Assembly: GCA_002414205.1 (NCBI GenBank)
Contig: DHYQ01000010.1
Location: 1-13,227 of the forward strand
Origin: Gallionellaceae bacterium UBA5126
Lineage (GTDB): Bacteria > Pseudomonadota > Gammaproteobacteria > Burkholderiales > Gallionellaceae
Direction: 5' to 3'
DNA: 13,227 nucleotides
Part shown: piece by piece, positions 6,514 to 13,227 of the stretch
Layout of the letters: each line of letters opens with the position of its first letter
How positions within the stretch are numbered: the stretch's first letter is position 1
Made by a program: the position numbers and the translations under genes
The notes under the pieces: model-generated
What the model saw: only the letters and a program-made list of their open reading frames with translations
Databases searched by the model: none
Told to the model about the DNA's origin: nothing

Positions 6514-7124
6514 ACTTCACGCTTTGCCATCTCGACGACCATCTGCTAATCGTCAACAAACCCGCCGGGCTGTTGTCCGTGCCGGGGCGTGGGCCGGACA
6601 AGGCCGACTGCGTGGCGGCGCGGGTGCAGGCGGTGTATTCCGACGCCTTGGTGGTGCACCGGCTGGACATGGCGACTTCCGGCTTGCTGCTGTTTGCCCG
6701 TGGCTTGGATATGCAGCGCGCCCTGTCGCGGTTGTTCGAGACCCGCCAGGTGCACAAGGAATATCTCGCCGACGTGGCGGGTGAATTGCCTGAGCAGGGC
6801 AGCATCGACCTGCCGCTGATTGCCGATTGGCCCAATCGCCCGCGCCAGCAGGTGGATTGGACGCACGGCAAACCCTCGCTGACCCATTACCAGCGCCTCA
6901 GCTACGACCCGGTGCAAGACATCAGCCGAGTATTGCTGTTGCCGGTCACCGGGCGCAGTCACCAGTTGCGCGTGCATTTGTCCGCTATCGGTCATCCCAT
7001 TTTGGGTGACATTTTTTATGACGGTCGTCCCGCGACGCGCCTGCATCTGCATGCCAGTCGTTTAAGCCTGCCACATCCAGTGACCAGCGAAGGACTGGAG
7101 GTGCAGAGTCCAGCGGATTTTTAG
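6510..7124 (+). CDS. rluA: Dual-specificity pseudouridine synthase RluA
   Basis: RluA isomerises uridine to pseudouridine; the E. coli enzyme modifies U746 of 23S rRNA and U32 of several tRNAs. The 204-residue sequence shows the catalytic motif HRLDMATSG with D53, the early lead VNKPAGLLSVPGRG, the DLPLI-DWPNRP segment, the GRSHQLRVH motif, and the family-typical ending in PADF. E. coli RluA has 219 residues, so this one lacks part of the N-terminal tail. No ATG is available in frame. TTG at 6510, overlapping the TGA of the esterase gene, is the most plausible start, though it lacks a ribosome binding site. GTG codons further upstream inside the esterase gene are possible alternatives. Family identity is firm; the exact start is not. 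Confidence 0.92.
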   Translation: MNFTLCHLDDHLLIVNKPAGLLSVPGRGPDKADCVAARVQAVYSDALVVHRLDMATSGLLLFARGLDMQRALSRLFETRQVHKEYLADVAGELPEQGSIDLPLIADWPNRPRQQVDWTHGKPSLTHYQRLSYDPVQDISRVLLLPVTGRSHQLRVHLSAIGHPILGDIFYDGRPATRLHLHASRLSLPHPVTSEGLEVQSPADF

Positions 7125-7126
7125 CC

Positions 7127-7132
7127 TATAAT
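7127..7132 (+). promoter_or_regulatory. Predicted -10 of the carboxypeptidase-dat-ybeD unit
   Basis: A perfect TATAAT lies two bases after the rluA stop codon and 25 bp before the ATG of the carboxypeptidase gene. A start point near 7139 would give a leader of about 19 bases. No good -35 match is seen at 16-18 bp spacing, so the strength is uncertain. It would make the dacC-dat-ybeD genes independent of the yjgA-esterase-rluA run. Confidence 0.5.
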
Positions 7133-7157
7133 TCCGCATCCCAACAAGTTGATTACC

Positions 7158-8330
7158 ATGCGCTTTCTGACTTTTCTCATCGCCTGCCTGACGGCCCTGC
7201 TGGCACAGGCGGCTCCCCCGCCCCAGGCGCTCCCGCCTGAACTCACCGCCAAAGCCTATCTGCTCTACGATTATCAGAGCGGGCAAGCGCTGCTGGAAAA
7301 AAATGCCGACATGCAGGTTGATCCGGCGTCGTTAAGCAAATTGATGACCACGTATCTGGTGTTTGACGCGCTGAAGCATGGCGTGTTGACGCTGGAGCAA
7401 CTTTTGACCGTGCCGGATCATGTTGAACACGTCCTGCCCGCAGGCGATTCGCGCATGCTGTTGAAGGCGGGCGATTTGGTTACGGTGGATAAATTGTTGG
7501 AAGGCTTGATCGTGGCCTCCGGTAGCGATGCGGCGATTACCTTGGCGGTGAAAATTGCCGGTGCGGAGGAATTGTTCGTCAATATGATGAACCAGCAGGC
7601 CAAGGCGCTGGGGATGACGCATACGCATTTCACGCATCCCGCCGCTTGGTCGGATCCGCAGCACTACAGCACCGCCAAGGATTTGGTGTTGCTGGCGGCG
7701 GCGCTGGTACATGATTTTCCGACTTACTACGTGCGCTTCAAGCAGCATGACATGACCCACAACGGTGTGGCACAGGCCAGCCGTAATCGCCTGTTATGGC
7801 TGGACAACAATGCGGATGGCCTGAAAACCGGCCAGAATGCCACCTCCGGGTATTGCTTGATCGGCTCGTCGCTGCGCGACAATCGTCGTCTGATTTCGGT
7901 GGTGCTGGGCGCGGAATCGGATGTGGTGCGCAGCAACGAAAGTCTGAAGATGCTCAACTACGGTTTCCAACAATTCGACTTGGCGCGCATGTACCGCAAG
8001 GGACAAGTGGTGTCGCGGGTGCGGGTGTGGAAAGGCATAGAGCGTGAAGTCGAGGTCGGTTTCCGCAAGGACATGTATCTGGCGTTTCCCAAAGGTTGGC
8101 AAGGGCAGTTAACCGCCAAAATCGTCACCCATTATCCCGTGTTGGCGCCCATCAGCGTGGGCCAGCCGCTGGGGAAATTGCAATTCATGCTGGCGGGGAA
8201 ACCTTATGTCAGCTTCCCGCTATACGCCCTGAGCGGCACCCAGCCCGCCAACGTCTTTGCCCGTGGCTGGGACGCGCTGCAATTGTTGTGGGGAGAATGG
8301 ACGCAACCGGACAAGGAAAAAACACCATGA
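7158..8330 (+). CDS. dacC: PBP5/6-type D-alanyl-D-alanine carboxypeptidase
   Basis: This is a low-molecular-mass penicillin-binding protein of the PBP5/6 (peptidase S11) family that trims the terminal D-alanine from peptidoglycan pentapeptides in the periplasm. The 390-residue precursor has a signal peptide (residues 1-18, ending LLAQA). The nucleophile motif SxxK is S58-L-S-K61, and KTG is at 223-225 followed by SGYCLIG. The second motif, normally SGN, reads S121-G-S123, an unusual asparagine-to-serine change. The C-terminal beta domain (about 280-385) ends in an amphipathic segment around FARGWDALQLLWGEW that would anchor it to the membrane. ATG at 7158 gives the signal peptide; TTG at 7149 is rejected. 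It overlaps dat by 4 bp. The choice of symbol (dacC versus dacA) is by convention. Confidence 0.9.
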   Translation: MRFLTFLIACLTALLAQAAPPPQALPPELTAKAYLLYDYQSGQALLEKNADMQVDPASLSKLMTTYLVFDALKHGVLTLEQLLTVPDHVEHVLPAGDSRMLLKAGDLVTVDKLLEGLIVASGSDAAITLAVKIAGAEELFVNMMNQQAKALGMTHTHFTHPAAWSDPQHYSTAKDLVLLAAALVHDFPTYYVRFKQHDMTHNGVAQASRNRLLWLDNNADGLKTGQNATSGYCLIGSSLRDNRRLISVVLGAESDVVRSNESLKMLNYGFQQFDLARMYRKGQVVSRVRVWKGIEREVEVGFRKDMYLAFPKGWQGQLTAKIVTHYPVLAPISVGQPLGKLQFMLAGKPYVSFPLYALSGTQPANVFARGWDALQLLWGEWTQPDKEKTP

Positions 8331-9181
8331 CCATTTATCTCAACGGCCAATTCATGCCGGTGGAAGACGCAAAAATCTCCGTGCTGGATCGCGGCTTTAT
8401 CTTTGGCGACGGCGTGTACGAAGTGATACCGGTGTATTCGCGCAAAGCCTTCCGCCTATCGCAACACCTGCAACGCCTGCAACACAGTCTGGACGGGATT
8501 CAACTGCCCAATCCGCATGACGAGGCTGAATGGACTGAGGTGTTGAATCACCTGATTGCCGCCAATGACGGCGACGACCAGCAGTTGTACCTGCACGTCA
8601 CCCGTGGCGTTGCCAAGCGCGACCACGCCTTCCCCAATCCGCCGGTGCCGCCCACGGTGTTTGCCATGAGCAGCCCGCTGCTGCACCCGCCCGCCCACCT
8701 GCTGGAAACCGGCGTGGCGGCGGTGACGGCGGAGGACAACCGCTGGCTGCGCTGTGATTTGAAAGCCATTTCCCTGCTGCCCAACGTGCTGCTGCGCCAA
8801 CGCGCCGTAGAGGCCGGATGCGCCGAAACCGTGCTGATTCGCAACGGCGAATTCATGACCGAAGGCGCGGCCAGCAACATCTTCGTGGTGCGCGACGGCG
8901 CGCTGTACGCCCCGCCCAAGGGTCACCTCATGCTGCCCGGCATCACCTACGACGTGATTCTGGAACTGGCCGCCGCCAACGGCATCCCCTGCCACGTCGG
9001 GCGCGTGCCCGTGGCCGCCTTGCACACAGCGGACGAGCTGCTGATGACCTCCTCCACCCGCGAAGTGCTGCCCATTACCCAACTGGACGGGCAACCCGTC
9101 GGCAACGGACGCCCCGGCCCGCTGTTCGCTAAACTCTATTCCCTGTATCAAACCTTCAAACGAGAGGTCATGCGCGCATGA
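8327..9181 (+). CDS. dat: D-amino acid aminotransferase (class IV, PLP)
   Basis: This PLP enzyme interconverts D-alanine and 2-oxoglutarate with pyruvate and D-glutamate, feeding D-amino acids to peptidoglycan. The 284-residue class IV fold shows the Schiff-base lysine K146 in CDLKAISLLPNVL. Residues Y31 (DGVYEVI), R98 and H100 (AKRDHAFP) match in place and number the substrate-carboxylate trap of the Bacillus enzyme. The TEGAASN motif with E179 lies near the PLP ring. These features favour D-amino acid over branched-chain aminotransferase. The ATG overlaps the stop of the carboxypeptidase gene (ATGA) and follows an AAGGA site 9 bases upstream. Its own stop overlaps ybeD in the same way. A D-alanine-releasing carboxypeptidase beside a D-alanine transaminase suggests linked D-alanine metabolism, which is inference. 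Confidence 0.92.
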   Translation: MTIYLNGQFMPVEDAKISVLDRGFIFGDGVYEVIPVYSRKAFRLSQHLQRLQHSLDGIQLPNPHDEAEWTEVLNHLIAANDGDDQQLYLHVTRGVAKRDHAFPNPPVPPTVFAMSSPLLHPPAHLLETGVAAVTAEDNRWLRCDLKAISLLPNVLLRQRAVEAGCAETVLIRNGEFMTEGAASNIFVVRDGALYAPPKGHLMLPGITYDVILELAAANGIPCHVGRVPVAALHTADELLMTSSTREVLPITQLDGQPVGNGRPGPLFAKLYSLYQTFKREVMRA

Positions 9182-9450
9182 ACACCGAAAATCTGGACAG
9201 CCTGATTGAATACCCCTGCGATTTCCCGCTAAAAGTCTTCGGCAAACAACAACCCGGCTTCGCCCAAGCCGTGCTGGCCGTGGTCATGCAACACGACCCC
9301 GACTTCAACGCCGACAAAATCGAAATGCGCGCCAGCAAAACCGCCAAATACATCAGCCTCACCTGCAACATCCGCGCCACCTCCCGCCAACAACTCGACG
9401 CCCTCTACCAAACCCTGTGCGACCACCCGATGGTGACGATGGTGATGTAG
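9178..9450 (+). CDS. ybeD: YbeD family protein (UPF0250/DUF493)
   Basis: This 90-residue protein has the small ferredoxin-like alpha/beta fold of the YbeD family, similar to regulatory ACT-like domains, with no settled biochemical function. Characteristic segments are LIEYPCDFPLKVFG near the N-terminus, the central KYISLTCNI strand, and LYQTLCDHPMVTMVM at the end. Its length is typical (E. coli YbeD has 87). It starts in an ATGA overlap with dat. In E. coli ybeD lies between dacA and lipB. Here dacC-dat-ybeD keeps the left side of that arrangement, but lipB does not follow; the next genes are the hamA-hamB defence pair. The identification is firm. Confidence 0.92.
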   Translation: MNTENLDSLIEYPCDFPLKVFGKQQPGFAQAVLAVVMQHDPDFNADKIEMRASKTAKYISLTCNIRATSRQQLDALYQTLCDHPMVTMVM

Positions 9451-9451
9451 G

Positions 9452-9476
9452 CCGGATGTAGCGCAGCGGAATCCGG
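9452..9476. repeat. Interspersed palindromic repeat-like element
   Basis: CCGGAT (9452-9457) and ATCCGG (9471-9476) flank GTAGCGCAGCGGA. The whole unit, from the ybeD stop codon into CCGGG, resembles short palindromic repeats that many proteobacterial genomes carry in hundreds of intergenic copies (GTAGCCCGGAT...GCGCAGCG...ATCCGGG type). It starts right after the ybeD stop, at the edge of the AT-rich defence segment. It may act as a weak transcription terminator. Copy number cannot be judged from this window. Confidence 0.55.
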
Positions 9477-9580
9477 GAGATGGTTGGGAGTTGAAGGGCT
9501 GTTGGATGAGTAACCAAGAGTGTAGCAAGCCAAGCATCTAGCCAGTTTCGACTAATTTTCTGAAAGTTATTTGAATAAAC

Positions 9581-10426
9581 ATGTGCGTAAAACCATTCGA
9601 ATCAGATCTTGTGTTGGAAGAGAAAATTAGCGAATCAACTCTTCGTGCCTATAACGTTGGCTTCGAGGAGAATCAATTTAGGCTTCAGCAGCTTGTCGAT
9701 GTTTTAGCAGATGTTATTCCAGAGTTCGCATTGGGGTACCACAGCGGTACCTCAATTCCACTGCCACGACTTCGTAGGAAGCTCAAGGAGGCTGCGACAC
9801 GTGTTTATACGACAGACAGTTACCAGAAAAGAGGTGAGTTTGGTGAGTTGGTATTACACCTGTTGTTGAGGGACTTTTGCGGGAGCATCCCACTAATTTC
9901 AAAAATTTGGTTTAAAGATACCGATAACGCGACAGTGCATGGCTTTGATGGTGTGCATGTTGTCGTTGAAGGTGAAACAAAAAAACTGTGGCTCGGAGAA
10001 TCCAAACTGTACACAAATGGTCGGGAAGGGGTGAAAGAACTTGCAAAGGATCTAAAAGCACATCTTGAGCGGGATTATTTGCGGAGGGAGTTCAATTTGA
10101 TTGAAACAAAACTCCCAGAATCTATACCTGATATTGAATACTGGAGACGACTACTTCACGAACATCGGAGACTTGATCAGATTATGGACAATATTTGCAT
10201 ACCAATGGTGTGCACCTATTCAAGCTCTCTTTACAGCAAACACAACGACAATACTGAGCAATTTGTTGCCGACTTCATTGCCGAGTGCAATGACTTGAAA
10301 GAGGTGTTTGAAAAGAAAAAGATAGAGACGAATGTTGAGGTTCTCCTGATGTTATTGCCCGTTCCGTCCAAGGATGACCTCCTAAGCGAACTCGATAAAA
10401 GACTAAAGAGCATGCAATCTATATGA
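9581..10426 (+). CDS. hamA: Hachiman defence protein HamA (DUF1837 nuclease)
   Basis: HamA is the effector of Hachiman anti-phage systems, a DUF1837 protein with a PD-(D/E)xK-like nuclease core held in check by HamB until DNA damage or infection is sensed. The 281-residue protein shows E86/E89 in the KRGEFGEL helix, D124 in HGFDGVHV, and E140-S-K142 in LWLGESKLY, spaced as the acidic and lysine residues of such a nuclease. The middle (about 145-200) is helical and charged. No signal peptide or membrane segment is seen. It overlaps hamB by 4 bp, so the two are coupled. Codon and base use are AT-richer than in the flanking genes, which suggests horizontal transfer. The start at 9581 has only a weak AAAG upstream, and no convincing promoter was found. 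The pairing with HamB supports the call. Confidence 0.85.
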   Translation: MCVKPFESDLVLEEKISESTLRAYNVGFEENQFRLQQLVDVLADVIPEFALGYHSGTSIPLPRLRRKLKEAATRVYTTDSYQKRGEFGELVLHLLLRDFCGSIPLISKIWFKDTDNATVHGFDGVHVVVEGETKKLWLGESKLYTNGREGVKELAKDLKAHLERDYLRREFNLIETKLPESIPDIEYWRRLLHEHRRLDQIMDNICIPMVCTYSSSLYSKHNDNTEQFVADFIAECNDLKEVFEKKKIETNVEVLLMLLPVPSKDDLLSELDKRLKSMQSI

Positions 10427-12609
10427 GCACAGATATATACCAAGAGGCATGCACCAAAATCCAGCAAGCAAGGAAAATTGAATTAGAAGATAGTTTTGAG
10501 CTTGCAAAAGCATGCTCAACTTTGTTGGCTAATCGGGATGCCGAGTGTTACGGTCGAGACCTCGCAATCCGAGTTTTGGATCGGTTGAAGGATGTTGAAA
10601 AGAAAACTCATCCGATGTGGAATGACTTGGTGGAGGCGGCAGGACTCCATCCGTATGTGGACAACAACATTTTGTCTGGTAGCGCGGTGTTACGTCACGA
10701 GTATCATCAGTCAGACTATCTGCCAGGCTATTACCTTCATCGAGAGCAGCAACAACTTTCAGCACTATTAGCTGGTGGTATGAGTTTAGTTCTGAGCGCT
10801 CCAACCAGTTTTGGTAAGAGTCTGCTAATTGAAGAGGTTGTGGCTTCAAAAATTTACACCAACATTGTTGTAATACAACCGACGCTGGCGCTACTTGATG
10901 AGACCCGAAAAAAATTGAGCAAGTACGGGGATATTTACCAACTGATTGTTTCAACACATCAGCAGCCATCTTCCGGGAAAAATATTTTCCTATTCACTGG
11001 AGAGAGAGTGGTCGAATACGATAGCTTCCCCGCCATCGACTTCTTTGTAATCGACGAGTTTTACAAGCTGAGCCTTGAGCGTGACGATGAGCGTGCGACA
11101 GTTCTAAATCAAGCGCTATATAGACTGCTCAAGATGACTGACCGGTTCTATCTCTTGGGGCCAAATATAAAGCATATTCCTGAACAATTTGTTGAGAACC
11201 TCCGTGCTAACAGCTATATCTCAAATTACGCGACAGTAGCCGTTGATGTCGAAAGAGTCTATGAGGGAAAGGGGTGGAAAGTAAATGACCCTGAAAAAAG
11301 GAAGCCGGAATTGTATGAGCTGTTGGCTAAATTGACTGAACCCACAATCATTTATTGCTCTGGCCCGCCAAAAGCTACCGAACTAGCAAGCGAGTACAAA
11401 AAATATCTCGCCGATAGTGGTCGGTTGAAGGAGCAACCAGTAGCGGCCAAAGAATGTGCTGATATTATCGAGTGGGTATCAAAGAATTTACACGAAAGAT
11501 GGTGTCTGGCTGATGTATTGCAACATGGAATTGCATTTCACCATGGTCATTTACCTCGCCATTTAGGTAGTTCTATAGTCGATGCGTTTAATCGTGGGCA
11601 CGTGAAATACCTTTTTTGCACGTCTACCTTGATCGAAGGCGTCAACACCACCGCCAGAAATGTGGTGCTTTTTGACAAGAAAAAAGGGACAAAGCCGATT
11701 GATTTTTTTGACTACAAGAATATCGTCGGTCGTTCCGGGCGAATGAACTTTCATTTTGTAGGCAAAGTGTTTGAGTTCCACAAGAACCCTGAGCAATTGG
11801 AATTAAAGGTGGATGTTCCGTTGTTTTCTCAGCAAAATGCACCGCTTGAATTACTCGTTCAGTTGGATAAGGAGGATATTCAGCCCGATGCTGCACACAA
11901 GCTTTATGACTTTGAAAATCTCCCGTCAGAGCTTCAGGATGTAATTAGAAAGAATTCAGGCCTTTCAATACAGGGGCAAATTGAGCTCGTTCAAGAATTA
12001 GAAGCAAATTTAGCCAAATACAATCATGTGTTGCAATGGAGAACGCTTCCAAAATATGAAGAATTGAACATTTCTATTGATCTTGTATGGAAATATTTCC
12101 TTAAACCGACCGACAATAAAGCAGGTATCGTCAGCCCTGCACAATTGGCGGTAATGACAAATCACTACACAATTGGGAAATCAGTTCAATATCTAATTGC
12201 AGCAGACTTGAGAAGCGATTACTGGCGTAACACAGTACCTAACGAAACCGAGAGAGTGCAAAAAGTGGTACTTCGAGTTCTAGGGGTATTCAGGCATTGG
12301 TTCGAATTCAAGTTGCCGAAACTACTTGCCGGACTTTCAGAAATCCAATCATATGTGTTCACGAAACATAATATGGACACAGGAAACTATTCCTATTTCT
12401 GCGCTCTCTTGGAAAATTCCTTCTTTAAAGGATCTTTATCAGTTTTGATGGACTATGACGTTCCTGCATCTGCCATTCGTAAGGTAGAGAGATTATTTAG
12501 TGGGCAAGAGGAATGGGAGGATATTTGCAAACGCTTACAGGGAGTAAACCTTGAATCTCTCGGACTCTTGGATTATGAAATAAAAAAATTGAGGGCAGCA
12601 CTTAGATAG
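10423..12609 (+). CDS. hamB: Hachiman defence helicase HamB (SF2)
   Basis: HamB is the superfamily 2 helicase of Hachiman, which travels on DNA and is thought to release the HamA nuclease when it meets aberrant or phage DNA. In 728 residues the helicase motifs appear in order. Motif I is APTSFGKS at 126-133, motif Ia is IQPTLALLDE at 151-160, and motif II is DEFY at 211-214 rather than DEAD or DEAH. Motif III is probably LLGPN near 244, and motif IV is TIIYCSG at 308-314. Motif V is STLIEGVNT at 401-409 and motif VI is GRSGR at 436-440. The segment from 450 to the end is an accessory helical domain without a recognised signature. The N-terminal 100 residues are also outside the helicase core. 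It starts inside the hamA stop (ATGA). Low GC matches hamA and not the flanks. Confidence 0.87.
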   Translation: MSTDIYQEACTKIQQARKIELEDSFELAKACSTLLANRDAECYGRDLAIRVLDRLKDVEKKTHPMWNDLVEAAGLHPYVDNNILSGSAVLRHEYHQSDYLPGYYLHREQQQLSALLAGGMSLVLSAPTSFGKSLLIEEVVASKIYTNIVVIQPTLALLDETRKKLSKYGDIYQLIVSTHQQPSSGKNIFLFTGERVVEYDSFPAIDFFVIDEFYKLSLERDDERATVLNQALYRLLKMTDRFYLLGPNIKHIPEQFVENLRANSYISNYATVAVDVERVYEGKGWKVNDPEKRKPELYELLAKLTEPTIIYCSGPPKATELASEYKKYLADSGRLKEQPVAAKECADIIEWVSKNLHERWCLADVLQHGIAFHHGHLPRHLGSSIVDAFNRGHVKYLFCTSTLIEGVNTTARNVVLFDKKKGTKPIDFFDYKNIVGRSGRMNFHFVGKVFEFHKNPEQLELKVDVPLFSQQNAPLELLVQLDKEDIQPDAAHKLYDFENLPSELQDVIRKNSGLSIQGQIELVQELEANLAKYNHVLQWRTLPKYEELNISIDLVWKYFLKPTDNKAGIVSPAQLAVMTNHYTIGKSVQYLIAADLRSDYWRNTVPNETERVQKVVLRVLGVFRHWFEFKLPKLLAGLSEIQSYVFTKHNMDTGNYSYFCALLENSFFKGSLSVLMDYDVPASAIRKVERLFSGQEEWEDICKRLQGVNLESLGLLDYEIKKLRAALR

Positions 12610-12627
12610 AAATTGCTGACTACACGT

Positions 12628-12656
12628 AAAAAGCCCGGCTTCGCGCCGGGCTTTTT
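12628..12656. terminator. Bidirectional intrinsic terminator between hamB and thiC
   Basis: A perfect 7-bp GC stem, GCCCGGC (12633-12639) and GCCGGGC (12645-12651), has a 5-base loop. It is flanked by five As on the left and five Ts on the right, so it can stop transcripts from both directions. It lies 18 bp after hamB (plus) and about 70 bp after thiC (minus). Its GC-rich stem is more like host DNA than the ham genes, so it may be the ancestral thiC terminator. Confidence 0.92.
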
Positions 12657-12723
12657 GTAGTAGTCTATCAGCCTGCCGACGACCCTGCACAACACACAAT
12701 TGTCTTCAGGTTAGCACCCCGTT

Positions 12724-13227
<504 letters not shown>

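Noticed and set aside
8456..9151. Long open frame on the minus strand opposite dat
   Set aside because: The translation is Gly/Gln/His-rich low-complexity sequence typical of a shadow frame; dat has all catalytic residues on the other strand.
9451..9580. Search for attachment-site direct repeats and tRNA remnants flanking the defence genes
   Set aside because: Comparing 9451-9580 with 12610-12723 by eye showed no convincing direct repeat or tRNA-like sequence.
9736..9752. Repeated GGTACC sites within hamA
   Set aside because: Two copies of a 6-bp palindrome close together inside a coding region; no evidence of function beyond coincidence.

Overview
The window looks like chromosome from a GC-rich Gram-negative proteobacterium, most likely a betaproteobacterium. 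The evidence is the mix of genes: a PBP5-type carboxypeptidase followed by a D-amino acid aminotransferase and a YbeD homologue, plus RppH, PmbA, YjgA, RluA, a type IV pilin-like protein and ThiC. The taxonomic call is inference from gene content, not from a marker gene.

Layout. Positions 1-1017 (minus strand) hold a MarR-family regulator and a cytochrome b561 that overlap by 4 bp, behind a sigma70-like promoter with an inverted repeat in its spacer. Positions 1060-1954 (minus) hold a type IV pilin-like gene with a strong Fur-box match over its promoter and a hairpin in its leader. Positions 1927-3623 (minus) hold rppH, then a lipoprotein with a C-terminal PEGA domain that ends in a clear intrinsic terminator. 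Positions 3689-5131 hold pmbA (minus), divergent from a plus-strand run yjgA - serine esterase - rluA (5160-7124); one symmetric -10 sequence sits between the divergent genes. Positions 7127-9450 hold a second tightly overlapping plus-strand run: PBP5-like D,D-carboxypeptidase, dat, ybeD.

From about 9480 to 12609 the composition changes abruptly to AT-richer DNA with different codon use. This segment holds two genes overlapping by 4 bp: a DUF1837-type nuclease (HamA) and a superfamily 2 helicase (HamB). Together they form a Hachiman-type anti-phage defence system, the most notable cargo of the window. A bidirectional terminator (12628-12656) closes it. The 3' part of thiC runs in from the right on the minus strand.

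How the genes work together: the carboxypeptidase and the D-amino acid aminotransferase both concern D-alanine and peptidoglycan. YbeD normally sits between these genes and lipB/lipA in related bacteria, and here the defence pair occupies the place where lipB would be expected. The Hachiman pair is a self-contained module that appears to be horizontally acquired. No RNA genes, insertion sequences, integrases or CRISPR arrays were recognised.
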